DNA from: Ralstonia mannitolilytica
GTDB taxonomy: Bacteria; Pseudomonadota; Gammaproteobacteria; Burkholderiales; Burkholderiaceae
Direction: 5' to 3'
Assembly: GCF_905397375.1 (NCBI RefSeq)
Contig: NZ_CAJPVG010000018.1
Location: forward strand, 1-48,645
Length of the DNA: 48,645 nt
The translations under genes were made by a program, and so were the position numbers. This document shows, piece by piece, positions 24,908-32,534 of this stretch. The notes under the pieces are model-generated. The model made no database searches. It worked only from the letters and a program-made list of their open reading frames with translations, and was not told the DNA's origin. How positions within the stretch are numbered: position 1 is the first letter of the stretch; each line of letters opens with the position of its first letter.

Positions 24908-25828
24908 ATGCAGCGCGATCCCATCGACTACCCCGCCGATGCGCTTCCCACCCGCGAAGACCACGTTCGCACCGCCGACGGCTGGACGCTGCCGGTGACC
25001 GTCGCCAGCCCCGGCCTGGGCGCGCGCGGCACGGTGGTGATCTGCTCGGCGCTCGGCGTGCCGCGCCAGTTTTACGATGCCTTCGCGCGGGCGCTGTGCC
25101 TGGCCGGTTGGCGCGTCGTGACGTTCGACTATCGCGGCATCGGGCCGGCGCTTGCGAGCGGCCCGGGCGTGCCGCGCTTTGCCGACTGGGGCCGATACGA
25201 CATCGACGCCGTGCTGAAGTGGGTGCGCGACACGCTCGTCCCCGAAGGCTGCGGCGGCCGCAGGCTGGTGGTGCTCGGACACAGCGCGGGGGGCCAACTG
25301 GCGGCCCTGGCCCCACACATCGTGCATGCCGATGCGCTCGTGCAGGTGGCGTCTTCCCTGGCCAATGCGCGGCTGTGGCCTTGGGGCGGCGGGCTGGGCC
25401 GCGTGCAGTTTGCGTGGCTGCTGCACGTGCGGATTCCGCTGGCCGTGCGGTCCGCGCGCGGCGGCTGTCTGCCGCTGTCGAGCATCGGCATGGGGCCGAT
25501 GGAGATCCCTTCCACCATCCTCGCCGACTGGGCCAGGCTGGCGCGTCGGCGCGGCTACGTGTTCGCGCCGCGCGCCGGTCTGGACACGTCCCGCTACGCG
25601 CGGCTGAACGTGCCGCTGCTTGCCTGGGGATTCGACGACGATGCCTTCGCGCCCGCGCGCGCCATCGATGCGCTCGTCGCACAGTTTCCGGCCGCCCGTG
25701 TCACGCGGCGGCAGGTGGGTGGCGCCGCGCTGGGCGCCAAGGCCGTCGGCCACATGGGTTTCTTCCGTGCGTCGTCGGGGGCGCCGTGGTGGCGCGAGAC
25801 CATCGCCTGGCTCGATGCACTCGCCTGA
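24908..25828 (+). CDS. Alpha/beta hydrolase
   Basis: 306 residues. The strand VVICSALGVPRQFYDAFARAL replaces the usual HG oxyanion motif. The nucleophile elbow is GHSAGG, the acid candidate lies in WGFDDDAF and the His in VGHMGFF. The pattern of a YRG-containing N-terminal section (FDYRGIGPA) and cysteine-poor lid fits hydrolases annotated as 'YbhB/ esterase-like' in betaproteobacteria; no substrate can be named. It is divergent from an XRE/MmyB-type regulator, a common pairing in which the regulator controls the enzyme. It ends 10 bp from the convergent MipA gene. Confidence 0.8.
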   Translation: MQRDPIDYPADALPTREDHVRTADGWTLPVTVASPGLGARGTVVICSALGVPRQFYDAFARALCLAGWRVVTFDYRGIGPALASGPGVPRFADWGRYDIDAVLKWVRDTLVPEGCGGRRLVVLGHSAGGQLAALAPHIVHADALVQVASSLANARLWPWGGGLGRVQFAWLLHVRIPLAVRSARGGCLPLSSIGMGPMEIPSTILADWARLARRRGYVFAPRAGLDTSRYARLNVPLLAWGFDDDAFAPARAIDALVAQFPAARVTRRQVGGAALGAKAVGHMGFFRASSGAPWWRETIAWLDALA

Positions 25829-25838
25829 GCGTGCCGCC

Positions 25839-26642
25839 TCAGAAGGTGTAGACGATCCCCGTGCCGCCAAAGTAGCTCTGCCTGGTCTGCACGATCGGGC
25901 TCCTGGCGGCGTTGCCGAGCAGGCGCGTGGCGCCCACGGCGGTCTGCAGTGCCCAGTGGCGCGAGAAGGTATGCCGCCACGCCACCGTGACGGAGACGGC
26001 CGTGGCGCCGCCCTTGGCGTCGTACTCGGCAAAGCCGCTGTTGGCCGACTGTTGCGGCGTCACCCCGAAATAGGTCTGCATGTACTTGCGCGAGCCGAAG
26101 TGCAGGCTCGGGTTCACGCTGATCGTGTCGTTGCCCCATTCCACGACGGGTGTGTTCAGGTCGAGATGCCCGGACCAGCCGCGCTCGCGGTGGCTGACCG
26201 GCACTTCCAACGTGGCGCTGGCGGTGGCGTCGCCCCACACCTTGGTGCCGACGGTGAACACGCCCAGGAACGCGCCCTTGATGTCGCCCATCCCCTTCAG
26301 GTGGTCCGAGCCTGCGCGCCCGTAGCGGTTGCGCTCGGTGCGGCCGGCGTCGTACGACAGCGCGGCCGACGCGAACATGCCGTTCAGGAAGCGGATGGCA
26401 TAGCCGGCACCGCCCTGCAGCGGGTCGATGAACCAGCCGTTGCCGAAGTCCGCCCGGAAGCCTGGCCCGGCGGTCACGGTGTACTGCTTGCTGCCTTCGT
26501 AGCGCGGCGCCGCCCCCACGTTGAGCGACAGCGAATACGACGCCTCGTCGGCATGGACCGGCGACGGCAGCCACAGGCCGGTCAGCATGGCCAGACACGG
26601 CACGGAAAACCGCAGGGAAAGACGGGAGAGACGTTTGGACAC
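25839..26642 (-). CDS. MipA/OmpV family outer-membrane protein
   Basis: 267 residues from GTG 26642, chosen because GAGG lies eight bases upstream and it gives a good signal peptide (SKRLSRLSLRFSVPCLAMLT, ending near VHA). The mature part alternates amphipathic strands, with YSLSLNVGAAPRYEGSKQY at the start (typical of MipA/OmpV, 'P-x-Y-x-G-S') and a C-terminal aromatic IVYTF as required by the outer-membrane assembly machinery. Family members are about 250-residue beta-barrels whose permeants are mostly unknown; in E. coli MipA has been linked to murein synthesis. It is divergent from an RstAB-like pair, which probably controls it. Confidence 0.88.
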   Translation of the reverse strand: MSKRLSRLSLRFSVPCLAMLTGLWLPSPVHADEASYSLSLNVGAAPRYEGSKQYTVTAGPGFRADFGNGWFIDPLQGGAGYAIRFLNGMFASAALSYDAGRTERNRYGRAGSDHLKGMGDIKGAFLGVFTVGTKVWGDATASATLEVPVSHRERGWSGHLDLNTPVVEWGNDTISVNPSLHFGSRKYMQTYFGVTPQQSANSGFAEYDAKGGATAVSVTVAWRHTFSRHWALQTAVGATRLLGNAARSPIVQTRQSYFGGTGIVYTF

Positions 26643-26734
26643 GGTCGGGACCTCTTGAAGGATCTTCGGAAGAAGGAAGAGCCCGCAGTCTGGCCAGTGG
26701 CCGCCCGCACGTCTGTCTGGAAATTGCCGGGAAG

Positions 26735-26764
26735 TTGTGCGCAATTGTGTGCGAGTGTCTGCAA
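26735..26764. promoter_or_regulatory. Three contiguous 10-bp direct repeats, likely response-regulator operator
   Basis: TTGTGCGCAA (26735-26744), TTGTGTGCGA (26745-26754) and GTGTCTGCAA (26755-26764) lie head to tail with exact 10-bp period, one helical turn, in the space between divergent mipA-like and regulator genes. OmpR-family regulators bind tandem half-sites with this spacing. Confidence 0.6.
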
Positions 26765-26841
26765 GTTTTTCCGGGCCAACCACTCGCAAGGCAGCGCGCA
26801 TACACTGCCGGCCATCAAAAGAACAAACGGGGGTATGAGCG

Positions 26842-27573
26842 ATGACCGAGGGGCCGCTCAAGACCAAGGTGCTGCTGATCGAGGACGACGATCGCCTCGC
26901 GCAGCTTGTCAGTGAATACCTGGGCAACTACGAATTTGCGGTCGACGTGGTGCGCCGCGGCGACATCGCCGTGGCCGCCGTGCGCGAGCACCAGCCGGCG
27001 CTGGTGATCCTGGATCTGATGCTGCCGCACATGGACGGCATGGAGGTGTGCCGGCGCATCCGGGCGTTTTCGCGCGTGCCGGTGCTGATCCTGACCGCCC
27101 GCGTCGACACGTACGACCAGGTCGCGGGCCTCGAGATCGGCGCCGACGACTACGTGCTCAAGCCGATCGAGCCGCGTCTGCTGGTGGCCCGCGCGCGCGC
27201 ATTGCTGCGCCGCGCGTCGCCGGCCATGTCGACGTCCGAGCCGGCGACGCCGCGCGACGACACGCTGGTCTTTGGCGAACTCGTCATCTCGCCGCCGAAC
27301 CGCACCGTCACGTGGCGCGGGCAGCCGGTCGATCTGAAGACGGCGGAGTTCAACCTGCTGCTGATCCTGGCGCGCGCCGCCGGCACCGTGCTCAGCCGCG
27401 ACGACATCCTCAAGCAGCTGCGCGGCATTGAATTCGACGGGCTGGACCGCACGGTCGATTCCGGCATCTCGCGCCTGCGCCGCCGCTTTGGCGACGCGTC
27501 GCCCGAGCCGCACAAGATCAAGACGATCTGGGGGCGCGGCTACCTGTTCAGCCCCTCGGCCTGGGAGGATTGA
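26842..27573 (+). CDS. OmpR-family response regulator (RstA-like)
   Basis: 243 residues. Receiver at about 9-122 with acidic cluster EDDD (14-17), phospho-acceptor Asp58 in LVILDLMLPHMDG, and Lys in DYVLKPIEPRLL. The winged helix at about 145-240 has VDLKTAEFNLLLILARAAG, GIEFDGLDRTVDSGISRLRRR and IKTIWGRGYLF. The GIEFDG-x-DR wording is typical of the RstA subgroup. Its stop lies three bases before the kinase start, so the pair is cotranscribed. Three 10-bp repeats lie about 80-110 bp upstream, suggesting autoregulation and control of the divergent outer-membrane protein. Confidence 0.92.
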   Translation: MTEGPLKTKVLLIEDDDRLAQLVSEYLGNYEFAVDVVRRGDIAVAAVREHQPALVILDLMLPHMDGMEVCRRIRAFSRVPVLILTARVDTYDQVAGLEIGADDYVLKPIEPRLLVARARALLRRASPAMSTSEPATPRDDTLVFGELVISPPNRTVTWRGQPVDLKTAEFNLLLILARAAGTVLSRDDILKQLRGIEFDGLDRTVDSGISRLRRRFGDASPEPHKIKTIWGRGYLFSPSAWED

Positions 27574-27575
27574 GC

Positions 27576-28871
27576 GTGTTCAAGTCATTGTTCAAGCTGT
27601 ATGCGATGGTCGTGCTGGCGGCTGCGCTGGCGCTGGTCGCCGTCAACAAGTCGTTCGTCCTGCTGTTTCATGACACGCTCACGCACGGCGAGCGCGAACT
27701 GCGCAAAGGCTACGCCTTCGCCCTGCGGGAATACCTCGATCGCGCCGGCGACGCCCGCGAGGCTGCCATCGCGCGGCTGAACGACAACGCGTGGGAGAGA
27801 TTCGATGTCGTCGATCCGGCCGCCGTGCCTGCGTTGTCCGCGCAACAGCGGCGCGACCTCGCCCAGGACAAGCTCGTGCTGCTGACGAACGGCAAGGACT
27901 ACTACCTGCCGCTGCGGGACGGCGCCGTGCTGCACGCGCACGCCGACGACATCGACTACAGCCATATCAAGGCGATGGCCTACGGCCTGATTGCCATTGC
28001 CGCGCTGCTGCCGCTGATGCTGTGGGTGTGGTCGCACTGGCGCGACCTGCGCACGCTCGAAGAGGCCGCACGCGCCTTTGGTGCCGGCAGGTTGTCCACG
28101 CGCGCCAATCTGCGCAAACGCTCGAACGTGTATGCGCTGGCGCGGCAGTTCGACGACATGGCCGAGCGCATCCAGGGCTCGATCCAGCACCAGCGCGAGA
28201 TGATGAACGGTATCTCGCACGAGCTGAAGACGCCGATCGCGCGGCTGGAATTCGGCATCGCGCTGCTGCAGTCACCGCTGTCCGACGATCAGCGCGCCGT
28301 CCGCGTCGATGCCCTGCGCCGCGACGTGCGGGAACTCGATGAACTGGTGACCGAGCTGCTTGCGCTGAGCCGCCTCGAGCAGGGCGCCACGCACCTCGTG
28401 CTGATGCGCGTGGCGGTGGGCGAATGGCTCGACAGCGTGGTCGGCAGCGTTGCCAATGACGTGGCCGATCGCCAGCTCGCGCTGGTGGTACACGCCGATG
28501 CCGCACCTACGCACCATGTATGCGACCCGCGTCTGGTGGCACGCGCGCTGCTCAACCTGATCCGCAACGCCGCACGCTATGCGCAGCACACCATCATCAT
28601 CCGGGCCGAAGCGGGCCCGGCAGGTGCGCTGTGCCTGACGGTGGAGGACGACGGGCCCGGCATTCCGCCTGCCGACCGCGCGCGCGTGTTCGAACCGTTC
28701 CTGCGCCTCGATGCGAGCCGCGATCGGCACACCGGCGGCTTCGGCCTCGGGCTGGCGATCGTGCGCCGCATTGCGCTCGTGCACGGCGGCGAGGTGCACC
28801 TCGACGCGGCGCCCGGTGGCGGCGCACGCTTTGCGGTGCAGTTGCCTGCGATGGCGATGCCGCTGATTTAG
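27576..28871 (+). CDS. Sensor histidine kinase (RstB-like)
   Basis: 431 residues from GTG 27576, which has GGAGG seven bases upstream; a TTG at 27570 is too close to that site. Membrane helix 1 (about 8-30), a short periplasmic domain (31-133), helix 2 (134-153), HAMP (about 155-205), then HisKA with His215 in NGISHELKTPIARLEFG. The HATPase domain has LLNLIRNAARYA, DDGPGIPPADRARVFEPF and GGFGLGLAIVRR. This matches RstB-type kinases: small sensor domain, HAMP, EnvZ-like core. The signal sensed is unknown. It is followed by a short hairpin and a convergent AraC gene. Confidence 0.92.
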   Translation: MFKSLFKLYAMVVLAAALALVAVNKSFVLLFHDTLTHGERELRKGYAFALREYLDRAGDAREAAIARLNDNAWERFDVVDPAAVPALSAQQRRDLAQDKLVLLTNGKDYYLPLRDGAVLHAHADDIDYSHIKAMAYGLIAIAALLPLMLWVWSHWRDLRTLEEAARAFGAGRLSTRANLRKRSNVYALARQFDDMAERIQGSIQHQREMMNGISHELKTPIARLEFGIALLQSPLSDDQRAVRVDALRRDVRELDELVTELLALSRLEQGATHLVLMRVAVGEWLDSVVGSVANDVADRQLALVVHADAAPTHHVCDPRLVARALLNLIRNAARYAQHTIIIRAEAGPAGALCLTVEDDGPGIPPADRARVFEPFLRLDASRDRHTGGFGLGLAIVRRIALVHGGEVHLDAAPGGGARFAVQLPAMAMPLI

Positions 28872-28874
28872 CCC

Positions 28875-28888
28875 CGCGGCTTCGCGGC
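28875..28888. terminator. Short hairpin between convergent genes
   Basis: CCGCG-GCTT-CGCGG, a 5-bp stem with a stable 4-base loop, fills the 20 bp between the kinase stop and the AraC-gene stop. There is no T-run, so termination here would need help or be inefficient. Confidence 0.3.
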
Positions 28889-28891
28889 GGC

Positions 28892-29692
28892 TCAGTTGGG
28901 CTCGTCGCTGCCGGGCCGGTGCAGGAACGCGCTCGGGCTGCTGCCGAAGGCGCGCCGGAACATCGCCGAAAACGCGCTCTGGCTGTTGTAGCCGAGCGCC
29001 TGCGCCACCTGCGCGAGCGGCATCCCCTGCGACATCATCGGGATGGCGCTGGCGAGCACGGCCTGCTGTCGCCATTGCGAGAAGCTCACACCCAGTTCAT
29101 CGCGGAACCGCCGCGCCAGCGTGCGCGTGCTGGCGCCCACGTGGCGGGCAAGATCGTCAAAGGTGAGCGATGTGCCGGGGTCGGCCATCACGCGCTCGCA
29201 CAGGGCGCGCAGGCGCTTGTCGGCGGGCATCGGCAGATCGAGCGGCAGCGGCGCACTACGGCGCAGCTCGTCGAGGATGAGCGTGGCGAGCGCCTGCTCG
29301 CGCGCCGCGGGCAAGGGCTGGCGCACGTCCATCGCGGCAATCAGCTCGCGCAGCAGCGGCGAGACCTCCATGACGCGGCACTGCGTGAGCGTGCCCGTCA
29401 CCACCGACGGGTCGGCATACAGCGTGCGCAGGAAGGCGGCCTCCACGACCCACACCTCGTGCTCGATACCCGGCGGAATCCAGATCGCCCGCGAGGGCGG
29501 CACGACCCACGCCGTATCGCCGGCCTGCACGCGCAGCACGCTGTTGTGGCTGTACGCCACCTGCGCCCACGGATGCGTGTGGCGCGGGAAGCGCGTGTTG
29601 GCGTCCATCTGCCGCGTGTAAAGCCGCACCGGCCGTGCCGGCGTGGGCGGCGTGCGGCCTTCGATGTCGGTGGGCAGGATGCGCTGCGGCAT
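28892..29692 (-). CDS. AraC-family transcriptional regulator with cupin domain
   Basis: 266 residues. The N-terminal cupin-like sensing region (about 25-100) has FPRHTHPWAQVAYS and VVPPSRAIWIPPGIEHEV. The C-terminal double helix-turn-helix (about 160-258) has LTFDDLARHVGASTRTLARRFRDE, then MPLAQVAQALGYNSQSAFSAMFRRAFGSSPSAF. The ATG at 29692 begins MPQRILPTDIEG directly. The layout matches the AraC regulators with an N-terminal AraC-binding cupin fold, which often control a neighbouring exporter; no exporter lies next to it. It is divergent from an orphan periplasmic binding protein about 200 bp away, a possible target. The ligand is unknown. Confidence 0.88.
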   Translation of the reverse strand: MPQRILPTDIEGRTPPTPARPVRLYTRQMDANTRFPRHTHPWAQVAYSHNSVLRVQAGDTAWVVPPSRAIWIPPGIEHEVWVVEAAFLRTLYADPSVVTGTLTQCRVMEVSPLLRELIAAMDVRQPLPAAREQALATLILDELRRSAPLPLDLPMPADKRLRALCERVMADPGTSLTFDDLARHVGASTRTLARRFRDELGVSFSQWRQQAVLASAIPMMSQGMPLAQVAQALGYNSQSAFSAMFRRAFGSSPSAFLHRPGSDEPN

Positions 29693-29891
29693 GGCGGGTT
29701 TGCGACAGGGACGATCCGGCGAGTCTAAAACGGCTGGCGGGGCTTGTCGAAAGCCCCTGCGCGATGGCAGGCTATCGGCCGCGTCACCGTGTTGGACGCC
29801 ATACAACGACAAAGTGGATCGCAGGACGGACAACCGCCGCGATCTCGACAAAACGCCGCCGCCCATGAGGCCGCGGTGAAGGGTGCGAATC

Positions 29892-31067
29892 ATGCAAACG
29901 GGAAATCACGCGCGCTGCCGGAGCGCGCGCTGGCTGGCGGGCCTGCGCCGGCCATGGGGCGCCGTGCTTGCGGCGGGCGCCATGCTGTCGGCATCGGCCG
30001 CCCAGGCCGATATCAGCGTCATCCAGTCCTTGCCGCTCACGGGCTCACAGGCCGCGACGGGGCGGGCGCTCCACGCCGGCGCGCGGCTGTATTTCGACTG
30101 GCTCAATCTCGAAGGCGGTATCAATGGCGAGACCATCCGCCTGGTCGCCCGCGACGATGAACAAAAAGTCGAGCAGACCGTGCGCAACGTGCGCGACATG
30201 GCGCGCATCGACAACCCTGTCGCGGTGCTCACGGTGGTCGGTACCGCCAATGTCGAAGCGCTGATGCGCAACCGCGTGCTGGCCGAAGCGAACCTGCCGC
30301 TCGTCGGCCCGGCCACCGGTGCCTCGACCATGACCGGCGACCCCCTCGTGTTCCCCATCAAGGCGAGCTACCAGCAGGAGATCGACAAGATGGTGAGCGC
30401 GCTCGTCACCATCGGCATTACGCGCATCGGCGTGCTGTACCAGGACGATGCGCTGGGCAAGGAAGCCCTGGCCGGCGTGGAGGGCACGCTCAAGGCCCAC
30501 AAGCTGGCGATTGCGGCCACCGCCTCGTACCCGCGCAATACCGCAGCGGTGGGTGCGGCTGTCGACAAGCTGCTCGACGCCGATGTGCAGGCGATCTTCC
30601 TTGGCGCCACTGCCGAGCCGGCCGCGCAGTTCGTCAAGCAATACCGCGCGCGCGGCGGCGGCGCGCAACTGCTGGGACTGTCGTCCATCGACCCCGGCAT
30701 CCTGCTCAAGGTGGCGGGCATCGATGCGGTGCGCGGCTATTCGCTCGCGTTGGTGATGCCCAACCCCGGCAAGGCCGTGAACCCGATCATCCGAGAATTC
30801 AACCGGGCGCGTGCCGTGGTGGGCGCCAAGGATGTTGAGCCGTCGTTCCGGGCAGTGGAGGGGTTTGTTGCCGCCAAGGTACTCGCTGAAGCGATGCGGC
30901 GTGCGGGGCCCAAGCCTACGCGGGAGCAGGTGCGTCGCGAACTGGCGCACCTGCGCAACTTTGATGTGGGCGGTGGGTTTGTGGTGGATTTTTCGGACCG
31001 GTCTCGGCCTGGGTCGCACTATGTGGAGTTGGGGGTGGTGGGGCCTAATGGGTTGGTGATTCAGTAG
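29892..31067 (+). CDS. Periplasmic branched-chain amino acid-type binding protein (orphan)
   Basis: 391 residues. Signal peptide of about 39 residues with twin Arg clusters and AQA cleavage (MLSASAAQA|DISV). The mature part follows the LivJ/Peripla_BP_6 pattern: ISVIQSLPLTGSQAATGRAL, then YFDWLNLEGGINGETIRLVARDDEQ, LPLVGPATGAS and a C-terminal RSRPGSHYVELGVVG. ATG 29892 has GAAGGG about eight bases upstream. No permease or ATPase genes adjoin it, so it may feed a transporter elsewhere or act as a sensor component. Such orphan binding proteins are common in Burkholderiales. The ligand could be an amino acid, aromatic acid or amide. Confidence 0.85.
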   Translation: MQTGNHARCRSARWLAGLRRPWGAVLAAGAMLSASAAQADISVIQSLPLTGSQAATGRALHAGARLYFDWLNLEGGINGETIRLVARDDEQKVEQTVRNVRDMARIDNPVAVLTVVGTANVEALMRNRVLAEANLPLVGPATGASTMTGDPLVFPIKASYQQEIDKMVSALVTIGITRIGVLYQDDALGKEALAGVEGTLKAHKLAIAATASYPRNTAAVGAAVDKLLDADVQAIFLGATAEPAAQFVKQYRARGGGAQLLGLSSIDPGILLKVAGIDAVRGYSLALVMPNPGKAVNPIIREFNRARAVVGAKDVEPSFRAVEGFVAAKVLAEAMRRAGPKPTREQVRRELAHLRNFDVGGGFVVDFSDRSRPGSHYVELGVVGPNGLVIQ

Positions 31068-31110
31068 GGGTTTTGGGGGGTGGGGGTTTGTTGCTTGATT
31101 TTGTTGCTGG

Positions 31111-31162
31111 TGGTGCATCCCTTGTATCGGCCCCGGCAGGGGGTGAAACAACGGATGCACCA
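31111..31162. repeat. Imperfect palindrome sharing the end of the dispersed repeat
   Basis: Arms TGGTGCATCCCTTGTATC (31111-31128) and GAAACAACGGATGCACCA (31145-31162) pair at 16 of 18 positions around a 16-base loop. Pairing continues weakly outwards to the T-rich left flank and the A-rich right flank. The stretch GATGCAC-N-TTGTTTC-N-CCCCTGCCGGGG also ends repeat copies A and C. It lies between convergent genes and probably ends both transcripts. Confidence 0.65.
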
Positions 31163-31230
31163 CAAACAAAAAAATCCCCCAGAGCCAACACCCCAGGGGA
31201 CCTCCATACACAGCATTCAGCACCAGCCAA

Positions 31231-32526
31231 TCAGGACACAGTCGCCGCCCCATGCACATGCTTGCCGGCCGGCTTGACCACCGCCAGCGTGGCAATCAAC
31301 CCACACAGCGCAGCGAACGACACCCACACGCCCGGCATCGCCTTGTTGCCGGTGGCGTGGATGAGCCACGTGGCAATCGCCGGCGTGAAGCCGCCGAAGA
31401 TGGCGGTGGCGAGGCTGTATGCCAGCGAGAAGCCCGTGGTCCGCACGGCCGGCGGCATGATCTCGGTGAGGGTAACGACCATTGCGCCGTTGTAGCTGCC
31501 ATACAGGAACGACAGCCAAAGCTCCACCGCCAGCAGTCGCGCGAACGACGGTGCGCCCACCAGCCACACCATGGCCGGATAGGCCGTCAGCAGCATCAGC
31601 ACCGTAAAGAGGATCAGCAGCGGACGGCGGCCGACGCGGTCGGACACCGCGCCCATCACCGGCAGCCAGAACAGGTTCGATGCGCCCACGCACAGCGTGA
31701 CGATCAGGCTGTCCATGTCGGACAGGTGCAGCACGCTCTTGCCGAAGGTCGGCGTGTACGCGGTGATCAGGTAGAACGACACGGTGGTCATCACGACCAG
31801 CAGCGTGCCTGCACCCACCAGGCGCCAGTTCTCGACCATCGAGCGGAAGACCTCCGCCATGTCGGGGCGGTGCTTGCGCTTCTCGAATTCTTCCGTCTCG
31901 CGCAGCGAGCGGCGGATGATGAACAGGAACGGCACGATCAGGCAGCCGACCACGAACGGGATGCGCCAGCCCCATGCGCTCACTTCAGTCGGCGGCATCG
32001 CCAGCGAGAGCAGCACGCCCAGCAGCGCGGCAAACATCACGGCCACCTGCTGGCTGCCTGACTGCCAGCTCACGAAGAAGCCCTTGCGGCCCGGCGTCGC
32101 GATTTCGGCCAGGTAGACCGACACGCCGCCCAGCTCCACGCCCGCCGAGAAGCCTTGCAGCAGGCGTCCGATCAGCACGAGCAGCGGCGCGGCCAGCCCG
32201 ATGCTGGCGTAGCTGGGCACCGCCGCGATCAGCAGCGTGCCGCATGCCATCAGCGCGAGCGTGAGGATCAGCCCCGCGCGGCGGCCGTGGCGGTCGATGT
32301 ACGCGCCGAGGAAGATCGCGCCCAGCGGGCGCATCAGGAAGCCCGCGCCAAACGTCACCAGCGAGAGCATCAGCGAGAGGAACTCGTTGCCGGCCGGGAA
32401 GAAGGTGTCGGCAATGGCCTTGGCGTAATAGCCGTAGACCATGAAGTCGTACATCTCCAGGAAGTTGCCGCTGACCACCCGGAAGATGGCGCGGGCCTTG
32501 GATTCATTGGGGTTGTGGGTATGCAT
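31231..32526 (-). CDS. CitA-like proton symporter (MFS, metabolite:H+ symporter family)
   Basis: 431 residues, 12 membrane helices. It closely follows the enterobacterial citrate carrier CitA in my memory: SGNFLEMYDFMVYGYYA, AYIDRHGRR, GRLLQGFSAGVELGGVSVYL, AEIATPGRKGFF, SWQSGSQQVA and TPAIATWLIHATGNK. Family members import citrate, tricarballylate or related acids with protons. ATG 32526 has GAGTGAG seven bases upstream. A GTG at 32538 overlaps the stop of the epimerase gene (GTGA) but is less likely. Translational coupling to that gene is evident either way. Substrate choice within di/tricarboxylates is not certain. Confidence 0.82.
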   Translation of the reverse strand: MHTHNPNESKARAIFRVVSGNFLEMYDFMVYGYYAKAIADTFFPAGNEFLSLMLSLVTFGAGFLMRPLGAIFLGAYIDRHGRRAGLILTLALMACGTLLIAAVPSYASIGLAAPLLVLIGRLLQGFSAGVELGGVSVYLAEIATPGRKGFFVSWQSGSQQVAVMFAALLGVLLSLAMPPTEVSAWGWRIPFVVGCLIVPFLFIIRRSLRETEEFEKRKHRPDMAEVFRSMVENWRLVGAGTLLVVMTTVSFYLITAYTPTFGKSVLHLSDMDSLIVTLCVGASNLFWLPVMGAVSDRVGRRPLLILFTVLMLLTAYPAMVWLVGAPSFARLLAVELWLSFLYGSYNGAMVVTLTEIMPPAVRTTGFSLAYSLATAIFGGFTPAIATWLIHATGNKAMPGVWVSFAALCGLIATLAVVKPAGKHVHGAATVS

Positions 32527-32534
32527 GATGTGTC

